Of a stretch of DNA of 64,000 bases, positions 27,737-37,904 are shown piece by piece (positions within the stretch are counted from its first letter, which is position 1; every line of letters starts with the position of its first letter). The position numbers and the translations under genes are program-made. The DNA is from Candidatus Desulfopertinax cowenii (lineage in GTDB: Bacteria; Bacillota; Desulfotomaculia; Desulfotomaculales; Desulforudaceae), in assembly GCA_001899445.1 (NCBI GenBank), contig MPOA01000003.1, forward strand, positions 62,001 through 126,000, written 5' to 3'. The notes under the pieces are model-generated. The model searched no databases. It was not told where the DNA came from and saw only the letters and a list, made by a program, of their open reading frames with translations.

Positions 27737-29178
27737 ACGGATACGAAGCGGTAATCGGCCTGGAGGTTCACGTTGAACTGAAGACCGATTCCAAGATCTT
27801 CTGCCATTCCAGCACCGCGTTCGGCGGTGCCCAGAACAGGCAGGTCTGCCCGGTCTGCCTGGGCTTGCCGGGCACGCTACCCGTGCTCAACCGCCAGGTG
27901 GTGGAGTACGGAATCAGGGTGGCGCTGGCGCTGAACTGCGAGGTGGCCCGGTTCTGCAAGTTCGACCGGAAGCACTACTTTTACCCGGACCTGCCGAAAA
28001 ACTACCAGATATCCCAGTACGACCTGCCGCTGGCCTATGACGGGCACCTGGACTTCCGGACGGACGACGGCGAGCAGCACCGGTGCCGGATCGTGCGGGT
28101 GCACATGGAGGAGGACGCCGGGAAGCTGATCCACCGGAATGAAAACGCAAAAGCACCGTACGCGCTGGTGGATTATAACCGTACCGGAGTACCGTTGCTG
28201 GAAATCGTGTCCGGTCCCGATATCCGCTCGGCCGAGGCGGCGCGGGCCTACCTCGTGGAATTGAAAACGGTGATCCAGTACACCGGGGTGTCCGACTGTA
28301 AGATGGAGGAGGGCTCGCTGCGGTGTGACGCCAACGTGTCGGTCCGCCCCCGGGGTAGTGAAGTCCTGGGGACCAAGACCGAGATCAAGAACCTGAATTC
28401 CTTCCGGGCGGTGCACAAGGCCCTGGATTACGAAATCAAACGCCAGATCTCGGTCTACGAGGCTGGCGGCCGGGTGGTGCAGGAGACCCGGTCCTGGGAC
28501 GAGGAAAAGGGAGTCACCGTTCCCATGCGGAGCAAGGAAGAAGCGGACGACTACCGCTATTTCCCCGATCCTGACCTGGTGCCCCTGGTGATCAGCCAGT
28601 CCTGGATCGACAAGATCCAGCAGGACCTGCCAGAGCTGCCCGAAGCCCGGCGGCGGCGTTACCGGAAAGAGTACGGCCTGTCGGCCTACGATGCCCAAGT
28701 GCTCACCATGTTCCGCGAGACCGCCGAATACTTCGAAGAGTGCGTCCGCCTTTATCCACACCCCAAAACGGTGGCCAACTGGGTGATGGGCGACCTCGCC
28801 CGCCTGTTGAACGCCGAACAGGTGGAGATCGGGGACTGCCGGGTACGTCCCGGCCAGCTTGCCGCGCTGTTGCGGTTGATCGACGCCGGGACCATCAGCG
28901 GGAAAATCGCCAAGGAAATCCTGGAGGAGATGTTCGCCAGTGGCAAGGACCCGCAGGCCGTGGTCGCCGAAAAGGACCTGGTGCAGATCACCGACGCGGA
29001 CACCCTTGGTACCCTGGTGGACGAGGTGCTAGCCAACCATCCGGGTCCGGTGCAGGATTACCGGCAGGGTAAGACCAAGGCGTTGGGCTTCCTGGTGGGC
29101 CAGGTGATGAAAGCCACCAGGGGCAAGGCCAACCCGGCCCTGGTCAACGCCCTGCTGAAAGAGAAACTGGACCGGTAA
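27733..29178 (+). CDS. gatB: Aspartyl/glutamyl-tRNA amidotransferase subunit B
   Basis: 481 aa. Kinase-like catalytic part with [12 protein letters not shown] at the start, [16 protein letters not shown] and [16 protein letters not shown], and C-terminal YqeY-like tRNA-binding tail (about 400-481). Phosphorylates the misacylated Glu/Asp and transfers ammonia from GatA. ATG start overlaps gatA (ATGA), so the subunits are translationally coupled. Confidence 0.95.
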   Translation: MNGYEAVIGLEVHVELKTDSKIFCHSSTAFGGAQNRQVCPVCLGLPGTLPVLNRQVVEYGIRVALALNCEVARFCKFDRKHYFYPDLPKNYQISQYDLPLAYDGHLDFRTDDGEQHRCRIVRVHMEEDAGKLIHRNENAKAPYALVDYNRTGVPLLEIVSGPDIRSAEAARAYLVELKTVIQYTGVSDCKMEEGSLRCDANVSVRPRGSEVLGTKTEIKNLNSFRAVHKALDYEIKRQISVYEAGGRVVQETRSWDEEKGVTVPMRSKEEADDYRYFPDPDLVPLVISQSWIDKIQQDLPELPEARRRRYRKEYGLSAYDAQVLTMFRETAEYFEECVRLYPHPKTVANWVMGDLARLLNAEQVEIGDCRVRPGQLAALLRLIDAGTISGKIAKEILEEMFASGKDPQAVVAEKDLVQITDADTLGTLVDEVLANHPGPVQDYRQGKTKALGFLVGQVMKATRGKANPALVNALLKEKLDR

Positions 29179-29241
29179 AATAAGGGTTTGATCGGCGGTT
29201 TGTTATGCGGTAAGGTTAAGGTTAGGAGGGAGAGCGGATTT

Positions 29242-30402
29242 ATGGAACAGAAACGCAACATCGTCATCGTGGACACCACCCTGCGCGACGGCGAACAGAC
29301 GGCGGGCGTGGTGTTCGCGAACCACGAAAAGGTGCGGATTGCCAAGCTCCTGGACGAGCTGGGCGTGCACCAGATCGAGGCCGGCATTCCGGTGATGGGC
29401 GGCGACGAGGAGAAAGTGATCCGCAAGATCTGCGGCCTGGGGTTGAAGGCCAGCATCATGGGCTGGAACCGGCCGGTGATCAAGGACATTGAAACTTCAC
29501 TGTCCTGCGGCGTGGACGCGGTGGCCATTTCCATTTCCACTTCCGATATCCACATAAAACACAAACTGCAGACCAGCCGGGAATGGGTGCTGGAACAGAT
29601 GGTCAACGCCACCCGGTTCGCCAAGCAGCACGGAGTCTACGTTTCGGTGAATGCCGAGGACGCTTCCCGCAGCGATCCCGAGTTCCTGGTCCAGTTCGCC
29701 CGGGCGGCCAAGGAAGCCGGGGCCGACCGGCTGCGGTACTGCGATACCGTAGGCATCCTGGAACCGTTTACCACCTTCGATTACATCAAGTTTGTCCGGG
29801 AACAGGTACCGGACCTGGAGATCGAAATGCATACCCACAACGACTTCGGCATGGCTACGGCCAACGCCCTGGCCGGCATCAGGGCCGGCGCTAACTACGT
29901 GGGCGTTACCGTCCTGGGCCTGGGCGAGCGGGCCGGCAACGCCGCCCTGGAAGAAGTCGTGATGGGCCTCAAGTATTTCCTTGGTATCGACCTGAAGATC
30001 AACACCGAAATGTTCCGCGAGGTAGCGGAGTACGTGTCCCGGGCCTCCGGACGGGAGCTCCCGGCCTGGAAGGCCATCGTCGGGTCCAACATGTTCGCCC
30101 ACGAATCCGGGATTCACGCCGACGGCGCCCTGAAGCACCCGGGCACCTACGAGGCCTTTGCCCCGGAGGAGGTGGGCCTGCAGCGGCAGATCATCATCGG
30201 CAAGCACTCCGGGGCCGCCGCAGTGCGCGCCAAGTTCGCCGAGTACGGCATTTACCTGTCGCGGCACCAGGCCCAGGAACTGCTGCCGGAAATCAGGGCG
30301 GCGGCGGTGTCCCTGAAACGCTCCCTGTTCGACAAGGAATTGGTGTATATGTACGCAGACCATTTCGGAAAGAGGATCAAGCATGGGCCAGACCATTATT
30401 GA
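29242..30402 (+). CDS. NifV-like homocitrate/Re-citrate/isopropylmalate synthase family enzyme
   Basis: 386 aa DRE-TIM metallolyase: VDTTLRDGEQTAGVVF (the DRE loop), Glu in GIPVMGG, MHTHNDFGMATANALAG with the metal His pair, and GLGERAGNAALEE. Acetyl-CoA is condensed with a 2-oxo acid. Length and close similarity pattern fit NifV or Re-citrate synthase better than LeuA, which has an extra C-terminal regulatory domain not present here. ATG 29242 is chosen with TAGGAGGG upstream. Overlaps the aconitase-like large subunit by 20 bases, so the product is likely dehydrated and rehydrated by the next two proteins. Confidence 0.8.
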   Translation: MEQKRNIVIVDTTLRDGEQTAGVVFANHEKVRIAKLLDELGVHQIEAGIPVMGGDEEKVIRKICGLGLKASIMGWNRPVIKDIETSLSCGVDAVAISISTSDIHIKHKLQTSREWVLEQMVNATRFAKQHGVYVSVNAEDASRSDPEFLVQFARAAKEAGADRLRYCDTVGILEPFTTFDYIKFVREQVPDLEIEMHTHNDFGMATANALAGIRAGANYVGVTVLGLGERAGNAALEEVVMGLKYFLGIDLKINTEMFREVAEYVSRASGRELPAWKAIVGSNMFAHESGIHADGALKHPGTYEAFAPEEVGLQRQIIIGKHSGAAAVRAKFAEYGIYLSRHQAQELLPEIRAAAVSLKRSLFDKELVYMYADHFGKRIKHGPDHY

Positions 30403-31639
30403 GAAAATACTCTCCCGCAAGTCCGGACGTAAGGTACAGGCGGGCGATATCGTAGTGGCCAAGGTGGACTTCGTCATGGGACAGGACGGCACCTCCCCCC
30501 TGGCCATCAATGCTTTTCGCGAGATGGGTGGCCGGGCGCTTTTTAACCCGTCCCGGGTCGCCCTGGTCATCGACCACAGCGCGCCCAGCCCGACCGAGAG
30601 CGTTTCCAACCTGCACAAGCTGATGCGCGACTTCGCGCGGGAAACCGGCTGCCGGCTGTACGACGTGGGCGACGGGGTCTGCCACCAGCTGATGCTGGAG
30701 TCGGGCGTCGTCGGGCCGGGTTTCCTGGTAATCGGGGCCGATTCCCACACCTGCACTTACGGCGCCCTGAACGCGTTCGCCACCGGAGTGGGTTCTACCG
30801 ACTTGGCGGCCGCCATGATTTCGGGCCAGATGTGGTTCAAGGTGCCGCCGACGCTGAAGTTCGTATGTCACGGGGAACTACCCCCGGGGGTGTACAGCAA
30901 GGACCTGATCCTGCATCTGATCGGCCGAGTGACCGCCGACGGGGCGACCTACATGGCGGTCGAGTTTACCGGGGAGGCCATCCGGGCGTTGTCCATGGAG
31001 GGCCGGTTCACCATCGCCAACATGGCCGTGGAGATGGGGGCCAAGGCGGGTCTAATGGAAGCCGACGAGAAAACAATGGGCTGGTTGGCGCGGTACACCC
31101 GGCGGGAGTTCGCGCCGGCGGCGCCCGACCCGGACGCGGTGTACGAGCGCGTCGTGGAGATCGACGCCGCGGCGCTGGAACCGCAGGTGGCGCGGCCGCA
31201 CCGGGTGGATAACGTGGTTCCGTTAAGCGAGGTCGGCGGGTTGCCGGTGGATGAAGCGGTACTGGGCACTTGCACGAACGGCCGGCTGGAGGACCTGGCC
31301 ACGGCGGCCGCCATTCTGCGCGGGCGGCGGGTGGCCCCGTCCGTGCGTTTCATCGTCGCCCCCGCTTCGCGCCGGGTTTACCTGGAAGCGCTGCGGGACG
31401 GCACCCTGGAGACCCTGGTTCAGGCCGGCGCCGCGGTGGTCACCCCCGGATGCGGCCCGTGCGTCGGCACCCACAACGGGGTGCCCGCGGACGGGGAGCG
31501 GGTGATCTCCACGGCCAACCGCAATTTCAAGGGCCGCATGGGCAACCGGAACGCGGAGATCTACCTGGCGTCCCCGGCCAGCGTGGCGGCGGCGGCGGTG
31601 ACCGGTGAAATCACCGACCCCAGAGAATTCTTAAAGTAG
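30383..31639 (+). CDS. Aconitase family large subunit (homoaconitase/isopropylmalate isomerase type)
   Basis: 418 aa, the short archaeal-type HacA/LeuC class. The 4Fe-4S ligands are visible as a Cys in GTCTNGRLED and the pair in TPGCGPCVGTHNG; other signatures are VIGADSHTCTYGALNAFATGVGS and NRNFKGRMGN. With the small subunit it isomerises 2-hydroxy tricarboxylates. Substrate may be citrate, homocitrate or isopropylmalate. It is co-translated with the NifV-like gene, which favours citrate or homocitrate. Confidence 0.85.
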   Translation: MGQTIIEKILSRKSGRKVQAGDIVVAKVDFVMGQDGTSPLAINAFREMGGRALFNPSRVALVIDHSAPSPTESVSNLHKLMRDFARETGCRLYDVGDGVCHQLMLESGVVGPGFLVIGADSHTCTYGALNAFATGVGSTDLAAAMISGQMWFKVPPTLKFVCHGELPPGVYSKDLILHLIGRVTADGATYMAVEFTGEAIRALSMEGRFTIANMAVEMGAKAGLMEADEKTMGWLARYTRREFAPAAPDPDAVYERVVEIDAAALEPQVARPHRVDNVVPLSEVGGLPVDEAVLGTCTNGRLEDLATAAAILRGRRVAPSVRFIVAPASRRVYLEALRDGTLETLVQAGAAVVTPGCGPCVGTHNGVPADGERVISTANRNFKGRMGNRNAEIYLASPASVAAAAVTGEITDPREFLK

Positions 31640-31648
31640 GTGACGAGA

Positions 31649-32149
31649 TTGCGCCTGAAGGGTAAAGCGCACAAGTTCGGCGACGACATCAACACCGACT
31701 ACATCATTTCCGGCAAGTACAAGTTCAAGACCCTGGACATGTCCGAGCTGGCCCGGCACGTGATGGAGGACCTGGACCCCGATTTCTACAAAAAGATCAG
31801 GCCCGGAGATTTTATCGTGGCTGGCCGCAACTTCGGCTGCGGTTCCTCCCGCGAACAGGCGCCGTTGGCGATCAAGCATGCCGGAATCTCGGCCGTAATC
31901 GCCGGTTCCTTCGCGCGGATCTTCTACCGCAACGCGATCAACACCGGCCTGCCGGTGATCGAGTGCGACACAAGCGCCATCGAACCGGGCGACGAGCTGG
32001 AGGTTGACCTGGAGGCGGGGGTTTTAGGCAACCATACCCGGAACACCGAAATCAGGATCACCCCGCTGCCGCCGGTGATGCTGAAGATTTTGAACGACGG
32101 CGGGTTGGTGGCGCATTTCCGAAAATACGGCGGCTTTCACCTCGACTAA
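31649..32149 (+). CDS. Aconitase family small subunit (HacB/LeuD type)
   Basis: 166 aa swivel-domain subunit: [35 protein letters not shown] and [11 protein letters not shown]. The substrate-selecting loop after TDYI reads SGKYKFKT; the loop differs in isopropylmalate- and homoaconitate-type small subunits, and this version does not settle the choice. TTG 31649 is preferred over GTG 31640 because it gives the family N-terminus and better spacing from TAGGTGA. A repeat palindrome starts 11 bases after the stop. Confidence 0.85.
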   Translation: MRLKGKAHKFGDDINTDYIISGKYKFKTLDMSELARHVMEDLDPDFYKKIRPGDFIVAGRNFGCGSSREQAPLAIKHAGISAVIAGSFARIFYRNAINTGLPVIECDTSAIEPGDELEVDLEAGVLGNHTRNTEIRITPLPPVMLKILNDGGLVAHFRKYGGFHLD

Positions 32150-32160
32150 AAATCCTACAA

Positions 32161-32235
32161 GGGGAACAGGCACCTTTTCCGGATGTCCCTCGCGACAAGA
32201 GATAAGCTATCTTCCGGAAAAGGAGCCAGTCCCCC
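32161..32235. repeat. GGGGAACAGGCACC palindrome, related to the GGGGACAGGC repeats
   Basis: The arm at 32161-32183 is the near-perfect reverse complement (about 19 of 23) of 32213-32235; both arms carry a GGGGACTGGCTCCTTTTCCGGA-like core seen as GGGGACAGGCTACTTTT in the elements at 3395, 22094 and 63318. The 29-base centre is ATGTCCCTCGCG-rich. It could act as a terminator for the upstream operon. Confidence 0.75.
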
Positions 32236-32263
32236 GACTATCCCATTTTCAGGTTTTCAAGGC

Positions 32264-32605
32264 AGACCCCCCATGCCGCTTATGCCCAGCGGCACCAACA
32301 TAAGGATGAAAATCGTTTGTCGTGGTGCTCCCGGCCGCGGCTATTGCGCAGCACCGGCAAGGGTCAGCCGGCGCAAGTGAGGTCGGCGCTGCCGTCGACG
32401 AGGACGCGGCCGGATTAGCCCCAAAGCGTCGCTGAAGACTGATTTAAAGGCATTTACAATTGCAGATTGTAATAGGCAGCAAGCCGCAATCCGCAGGAGA
32501 CGGAGCAGCGCCCCGAACGAGCCGTGCTGCCGTCCGGTGCGGAGCACCAAGCCGCAAAGGGAACACTACGACAGACGTACGAAAAAAACTATTTTCCGGG
32601 CAAAG
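32264..32605. repeat. Structured repeat E, copy interrupted by a 187-bp insertion
   Basis: 32264-32355 and 32543-32600 together match the element at 42361-42487 (shared AGACCCCCATGCC, AAGGATGAAAAT, GGCTATTGCG, AGCACCAAGCCGCAAAGGG, ACTATTTTC). The 187 bases between (32356-32542) are absent from the 42-kb copy. They are bounded by AGCACC at 32350-32355 and 32543-32548, and the inverted pair GCACCGG (32351-32357) and CCGGTGC (32534-32540). Inside is a perfect TTACAAT/ATTGTAA hairpin at 32454-32472. The rest up to 32805 is AT-rich noncoding DNA in which I see no gene. Confidence 0.7.
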
Positions 32606-32805
32606 TCTAAGCTTGATGACCCCACACCCCTTCAACAATATCGGTACCCGCCCTATTCTTCTCTGGATAACTCTATTATTAATTAAATTAAAGCACTTCA
32701 CGGTCGGAAATCATAAATTCTGCCAGCCGGGGCAGAATAAAATAGCATCCCCTTTAGGCATCCTACAACAAAAAGCGCCAGCAGCAAGGGGGAAGGTTAT
32801 CGAGG

Positions 32806-34068
32806 ATGCCAATGCGCGTACTTATGCTTTCCTGGGAGTACCCTCCGAAAACGGTCGGCGGGCTCGCCCAGCATGTATACGACCTGAATACTGCCCTCAA
32901 CCGGGAGGGCGTTGAGGTGCACCTGCTCACCTGTTCCGCCCCGGGGGCGGCCGATTACGAGGTGCAGGGCAACATCCACATTTACCGGGTGCATCCGTTC
33001 CAGGTTTCGGCGCCGGATTTTACCACCTGGGTACTGCAGTTTAACTGTGCGATTCTGGAGCGGGCGCTCAGCCTGTTGGAAGCGGTGGGCAATTTCCGGG
33101 TGATTCACGCCCACGACTGGCTGGTGGCCTTTGCGGCCCGGGCGATTAAGCACGCCAGAAGGCTCCCCCTGGTGGCCACCATTCACGCCACCGAATTCGG
33201 TCGGCACAACGGACTGCACAACCCCACCCAGAACTACATCAGCAACGTGGAGTGGTGGCTGACCTACGAGGCCTGGCGGGTGATTGTCTGCAGCCGGTAC
33301 ATGGAAGGCGAACTGAAGTACATCTTCCAGCTCCCGTCCGATAAAATCACGGTAATCCCCAACGGGGTCCGTCCCGAAAACTTCGAGCCGCCCGAGAACA
33401 ACCGCGTGCGGCGTGATTTCTACGCTGCGCCCGAAGAAAAGATCGTGTTTTACGTGGGCCGACTGGTACGGGAGAAGGGGGTGCAAGTGCTGCTGGAGGC
33501 CATCCCGCAGGTTCTCGCCCGGGTGCCCAACGTGAAGTTCATCATCGGGGGCAAGGGCCCGTACGAGGGAGAACTGCGGGCGCTGGCCGCCAACCTTGGT
33601 GTTTCTTCCAGGGTGTATTTTACCGGGTACGTGGACGACGAGGTGCGTAACGCTCTGTACCACTGGGCGGACGTCGCGGTGTTCCCCAGCCTGTACGAAC
33701 CGTTCGGCATCGTGATCCTGGAGGCCATGGCGGCGCGAACACCGGTGGTTGCTACTGACACCGGCGGGATCAGCGAGATTATCGAGCACGGACTGGATGG
33801 GCTCAAGGTGCCGCCGGGAGACAGCCGGGCGCTGGCCGATAGCATTCTGTCCGTGCTGTACGACCCCGCCCGCGCCAAGATGATGCAGGAACGGGCCTTC
33901 CGCAAGATTCGAAAGCAGTACGACTGGCAAAAGGTGGCGCGGGATACGGTCCGGATTTACCGCGAGGTCTGGAACGCGCGCCAGGCGGCGCCGTGGCCGA
34001 CCCGCGAGGAGGAGCGGCTGGGCCGCATCTTCGGCCGGGTGTACCAGTTCTTTGAGAGATACTCCTGA
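32806..34068 (+). CDS. GT4 family glycosyltransferase (glycogen synthase-like)
   Basis: 420 aa GT-B fold enzyme. N-terminal LMLSWEYPPKTVGGLAQHV is typical of starch/glycogen-synthase-like and related transferases; the C-terminal nucleotide-binding half carries FYVGRLVREKGVQVLLEA, FIIGGKGPYEGELR and the EX7E motif in SLYEPFGIVILEAMAA. It transfers a sugar from a nucleotide donor to an acceptor or glucan chain; the acceptor is unknown. ATG start; neighbours are a sugar nucleotidyltransferase and glucan-modifying enzymes. Confidence 0.85.
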   Translation: MPMRVLMLSWEYPPKTVGGLAQHVYDLNTALNREGVEVHLLTCSAPGAADYEVQGNIHIYRVHPFQVSAPDFTTWVLQFNCAILERALSLLEAVGNFRVIHAHDWLVAFAARAIKHARRLPLVATIHATEFGRHNGLHNPTQNYISNVEWWLTYEAWRVIVCSRYMEGELKYIFQLPSDKITVIPNGVRPENFEPPENNRVRRDFYAAPEEKIVFYVGRLVREKGVQVLLEAIPQVLARVPNVKFIIGGKGPYEGELRALAANLGVSSRVYFTGYVDDEVRNALYHWADVAVFPSLYEPFGIVILEAMAARTPVVATDTGGISEIIEHGLDGLKVPPGDSRALADSILSVLYDPARAKMMQERAFRKIRKQYDWQKVARDTVRIYREVWNARQAAPWPTREEERLGRIFGRVYQFFERYS

Positions 34069-34100
34069 CGATACAATCCAAATAATGACGGGGGGATTCT

Positions 34101-36557
34101 GTGAAGGCAATCATCATGGCGGGCGGGGAAGGTTCCCGGCTGCGCCCGTTGACTTGCAACCGTCCCAAACCCATGGTGCCCGTGCTAAACCGGCCGGTGA
34201 TGGCCTACTGCATCGACCTGTTAAAACAGCACGGGGTCACCGAAATCGGGGTGACCCTGCAGTACCTCCCCCAGGCCATTAAGGAACACTTCGGGGACGG
34301 TTCCGATTACGGGGTGCGGCTGCATTATTTCGTCGAGGACAGGCCGCTGGGCACGGCCGGCAGCGTGAAGAACGCGGGGGAATTCCTGGACGAGACCTTC
34401 GTGGTGATCAGCGGGGATGCCCTGACCGACCTGAACCTGGTCCAGGCCATTGAGTTTCACCGCGCCCGGGGCGCGATCGGCACCCTGGTGCTGACCCGGG
34501 TGGACTGTCCCCTGGAGTACGGCGTGGTGATCACCGGCCAGGAGGGCCAGATAGTGCGGTTCCTGGAGAAGCCCGGCTGGAGCGAAGTGTTTAGCGATAC
34601 CGTGAACACCGGTATTTACGTGCTAGAACCGGAAGTGCTCGACTATTTCGCGCCCGGCCGAAAGTTTGATTTTTCCCAGGACCTGTTTCCCCTGTTGTTG
34701 CGGGAAAAGAAACCGCTTTTCGGTCTGGTGCTTTCCGGCTACTGGTGCGACATCGGCAACCTCCAGCAGTACCTCCAGGCCCAGTACGACGCCCTGTCCG
34801 GCAAGGTGCAGCTGGCAATTCCGGGCGTGGAAACCGAACCGGGGGTTTGGGTAGGGGACAACGTGGCGCTCGATCCCGCGGTGGCCATCCAGGGGCCGGT
34901 CCTGATCGGAGACCACAGTCAGGTCGACCGGGGAGCCCGGCTGGAACCGTTCAGCGTGATCGGCAGCGGCTGCCTGATTCAGGCCGGGGCCTCGGTGAAA
35001 CGGAGCGTGCTCTGGGACCGCGTGTTCGTCGGGCGGAACGCGGCCCTCCGGGGCGCGGTGCTGTGCAGCCGGGTGCAGATCCAGGCCAACGCCGGCGTGT
35101 ACGAAGGAGCGGTGGTGGGCAGCGATTCGGTGATCCGGGAACGGGGCACCCTGAAGCCCGAGGTTAAACTGTGGCCCCACAAACTGGTGGACATGGGCGT
35201 CACGGTGCACGAGAGCCTGGTCTGGGGCACCCACACGCGCAAGACCGTGTTCGGTGCCGAGGGTGTAATCGGACTCGCAAACCTGGAAATCACGCCGGAA
35301 TTCGCCGCCCGGGTGGCCAGCGCGTTCGGGTCGACGATGAAGGGCGGCCGGATCGCGGTTTCCAGCGACGCCTTTCCGGCCTCGGCTATGCTGAAGCAGG
35401 CGGTGGTCAGCGGCTTGCAGAGCGCCGGCGCGGTCGTGGCCGTGCTCGGACGGGGCACGTTGCCCGTGCACCGGTTCGCGGTACGCGCCCTGAAATGCGC
35501 CGGGGGAGTGCACGTTCAGTTTTCCACCCGGGAGCCGGACAAAGTAATCATGGTTTTCACCAACCCGGAGGGCGGCAACATCACCCGGGCCCAGGAACGG
35601 AAAATCGAAAACCTGTTGGCCCGGGGGGATTTCGCCCGGGTAGACGCCGGGCGCATCACCGAAGCCGAGTTCGTGCCGGCCATCACCGAAGCCTACCTCC
35701 AGAACCTAATGCGGGAGGTGAACCGCGATACCCTGCGGGACGCCGGTCTGACCCTGGTGCTGGCTTACGACGAGGCCAGCCTGGGCCCCTATGTTCCGGT
35801 GCTGGCCCGGGAGTTGGGGCTCGAGGTGCAAAACGTGGCGGGATTACAGGACGCTCGCCAGCCGCGCGGTTGGAACGAATACCAGGAGGAACTGCCGCTC
35901 TTGGCCCGAACCGTCACCGAGCGCCGGGCCAGCGGCGGCGCAGTACTGGACGCCAACGGGGAACACCTGATCCTGATTGACGACCGGGGCCGCATTGTCC
36001 AGGACGACCTGCTTACAGCCCTGATCGCCCTGTACACCCTCAAGACCCGGGGTGGTCCCGTGGTGGTGCCGGTGAGCACTTCGCAGGCGGTGGAGACCCT
36101 GGCCGATCGCTACCGCGGGCGGGTGGTACGCGTTAAAACCGCGCCGCGTGAATTCGTGGACGCGGTGCTGAAACAGGACATATCCCAGTTCTTCCTCCAT
36201 TTTGATGCCTTGGCCGCCCTGGTGCGCATCCTGAGCCTGGTGGCCGAACAGAAGACCACCCTTTCGCAACTGGTGGACGAGATCCCCGAAATCTACCTGG
36301 CCAAGAAGGAGATTCCGGTCTCCTGGCAGGCGAAGGGCCGCCTGATCCGTAAGCTGATTGAGAACGAGAATCCGGGTGAACTGGAACTGACCGACGGCGT
36401 CAAGGTGTTCCACCGGCAGGGCTGGGCGCTGGTGCTGCCCGATCCGGACAAGCCGGTATGCCGGGTGTTCAGCGAGGGCGCCTCCATGGAGATCGCGGAG
36501 GAACTGACCAACATGTACGTGGACAAGATAAATACCATCGTCAACAACAAGGAATGA
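34101..36557 (+). CDS. Sugar nucleotidyltransferase fused to hexapeptide and degenerate phosphohexomutase-like domains
   Basis: 818 aa. Residues 1-235 are a nucleotidyltransferase ([17 protein letters not shown], with the LGTAGSVK and GDALTDL motifs); 250-370 are left-handed beta-helix hexapeptide repeats; about 380-818 resemble phosphomannomutase/phosphoglucomutase. The mutase part lacks the TASHNP phosphoserine loop (reads [10 protein letters not shown]) and the DGDGDR metal motif (reads [14 protein letters not shown]), so this half is probably non-catalytic. Substrate could be mannose- or glucose-1-phosphate. GTG start behind ACGGGGGG; 33 bases after the GT4 gene. Confidence 0.82.
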   Translation: MKAIIMAGGEGSRLRPLTCNRPKPMVPVLNRPVMAYCIDLLKQHGVTEIGVTLQYLPQAIKEHFGDGSDYGVRLHYFVEDRPLGTAGSVKNAGEFLDETFVVISGDALTDLNLVQAIEFHRARGAIGTLVLTRVDCPLEYGVVITGQEGQIVRFLEKPGWSEVFSDTVNTGIYVLEPEVLDYFAPGRKFDFSQDLFPLLLREKKPLFGLVLSGYWCDIGNLQQYLQAQYDALSGKVQLAIPGVETEPGVWVGDNVALDPAVAIQGPVLIGDHSQVDRGARLEPFSVIGSGCLIQAGASVKRSVLWDRVFVGRNAALRGAVLCSRVQIQANAGVYEGAVVGSDSVIRERGTLKPEVKLWPHKLVDMGVTVHESLVWGTHTRKTVFGAEGVIGLANLEITPEFAARVASAFGSTMKGGRIAVSSDAFPASAMLKQAVVSGLQSAGAVVAVLGRGTLPVHRFAVRALKCAGGVHVQFSTREPDKVIMVFTNPEGGNITRAQERKIENLLARGDFARVDAGRITEAEFVPAITEAYLQNLMREVNRDTLRDAGLTLVLAYDEASLGPYVPVLARELGLEVQNVAGLQDARQPRGWNEYQEELPLLARTVTERRASGGAVLDANGEHLILIDDRGRIVQDDLLTALIALYTLKTRGGPVVVPVSTSQAVETLADRYRGRVVRVKTAPREFVDAVLKQDISQFFLHFDALAALVRILSLVAEQKTTLSQLVDEIPEIYLAKKEIPVSWQAKGRLIRKLIENENPGELELTDGVKVFHRQGWALVLPDPDKPVCRVFSEGASMEIAEELTNMYVDKINTIVNNKE

Positions 36558-36563
36558 ACGGGT

Positions 36564-37691
36564 TTAACGAACTTCCGCCGCCCCGGCCGGGGATCGGGGC
36601 AGTTTGAACTTCACGTAAAAGGTGGTTCCCTTGGCGCCGGTATCCACGGCGATGGTGGCCCGATGCCGGCGGACGATGCTGTAACAGATCGCCAATCCCA
36701 GTCCGGTTGTGTGCTTCCGGGTGGTAAAGAAGAGGGTGCCAATCCGGTCCAGGACCTCGGGCGTGATTCCTTTACCCTGGTCCTTCACGGCCAGGACCAC
36801 TTCTTCCCCGGCCGTAAAGGTCCTGATGGTCAGACAGCCTCGGGGAGCCATGGCTTCCAGGCCGTTACGGGCCAGGTTCAGGACCAGTTGCCGGATTTCC
36901 TCCTCGTTCAACGGCAAGTCCGGAACTTTCTGGAGATCCACCCGGACGTACTTGTCGTGGATAACGGCATCGGCCCTGATCAACGGAAGCAGGGCTTTCA
37001 CGATGGAGTTGAGGTTCTGCGTCCGCAGGCTGACCGGCTGGTTCTTGACCAGGGCCAGAAACTCGGAAATGATCGCGCTGGCCTGATCCAGCTCCTGCAT
37101 TATCAGTTCAAAGTAGTCCCGGTAGGGAGCGCAATCCTCTTTTTCCCCAAGCAGTTGCACGAAACCGCGGGCCGCGGCCAACGGGTTCCGGATCTCGTGG
37201 GCCAGACCCGCCGCCATTTCGCCAACCAGATTCAGCCGGTCCAGGCGGGCCATCTGCTGTTCGAGCCGCCTGCGGTCGGTGATGTCGGTAGCCACGAACA
37301 ATATACACGTGTCCCCGAAGCAGTTGATGGTGTCCGCCGACACCAGCGCGTACCGCATCTCGCCGGACTTGGTGCGAAAACGGATATCGTGGTTACGCAG
37401 GTTCCCCTGGGCCCTAATGGCCTGCACCATTTCAGACCAGTCATCCAAATCCAGATACGCTTGCAATTCAAAAATGGTGGACCCCACGGCCTCTTCCCGG
37501 CTGAAGCCGGTGACGTCAACCCAGTTTTCGTTTACGTCCACGATGACTCCGTTCGCAAGCCGCACAATCGCCATCGGGTTGGGACTGGCGTAGAAAACCT
37601 GCGCGAAACGCTCCTCAGACCGACGCAGGGCTTCCTCCATCTGCTTGCCGCCGGGCTTTTGGGGCCGGGCTCTTTCAACTACGGGCAACAA
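36564..37691 (-). CDS. PAS domain sensor histidine kinase
   Basis: 375 aa, soluble: PAS domain (about 25-145; ANGVIVDVNENWVDVTGFSREE), HisKA domain with the phospho-accepting His in GLAHEIRNPLAAARGF, and HATPase with NLARNGLEAM (N box), VKDQGKGI (G1) and TTGLGLAICYSIV (G2). No membrane segment and no partner response regulator nearby. The layout is like sporulation kinases that feed Spo0F/Spo0A, but this is inference. TTG start with AGAAGGAGGTATAG upstream. Runs convergent to the upstream gene with only 6 bases between the stops. Confidence 0.88.
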   Translation of the reverse strand: MLPVVERARPQKPGGKQMEEALRRSEERFAQVFYASPNPMAIVRLANGVIVDVNENWVDVTGFSREEAVGSTIFELQAYLDLDDWSEMVQAIRAQGNLRNHDIRFRTKSGEMRYALVSADTINCFGDTCILFVATDITDRRRLEQQMARLDRLNLVGEMAAGLAHEIRNPLAAARGFVQLLGEKEDCAPYRDYFELIMQELDQASAIISEFLALVKNQPVSLRTQNLNSIVKALLPLIRADAVIHDKYVRVDLQKVPDLPLNEEEIRQLVLNLARNGLEAMAPRGCLTIRTFTAGEEVVLAVKDQGKGITPEVLDRIGTLFFTTRKHTTGLGLAICYSIVRRHRATIAVDTGAKGTTFYVKFKLPRSPAGAAEVR

Positions 37692-37904
37692 CTATACCTC
37701 CTTCTAGGTGAAGCAAAATCGCATTTTTAATGGACACCGGTTCAGCCAGTGCCCAATGGAAAAGCTTGTAGTCCAAAAGATTACAAAGGCGGAACATCCT
37801 TCGCTACAGCTCTACAAAAAAACTTTCCGCTTTATGTTATAACATTGACCACAATCTGCCAAGAGTGGAAAGGTGTTTCTTTATGTCGGACGGTGTTGCC
37901 CCCG

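Noticed and set aside
29242-30402. 2-isopropylmalate synthase (leuA)
   Set aside because: The protein lacks the C-terminal leucine-binding domain of LeuA and ends at 386 residues, closer to NifV or Re-citrate synthases.
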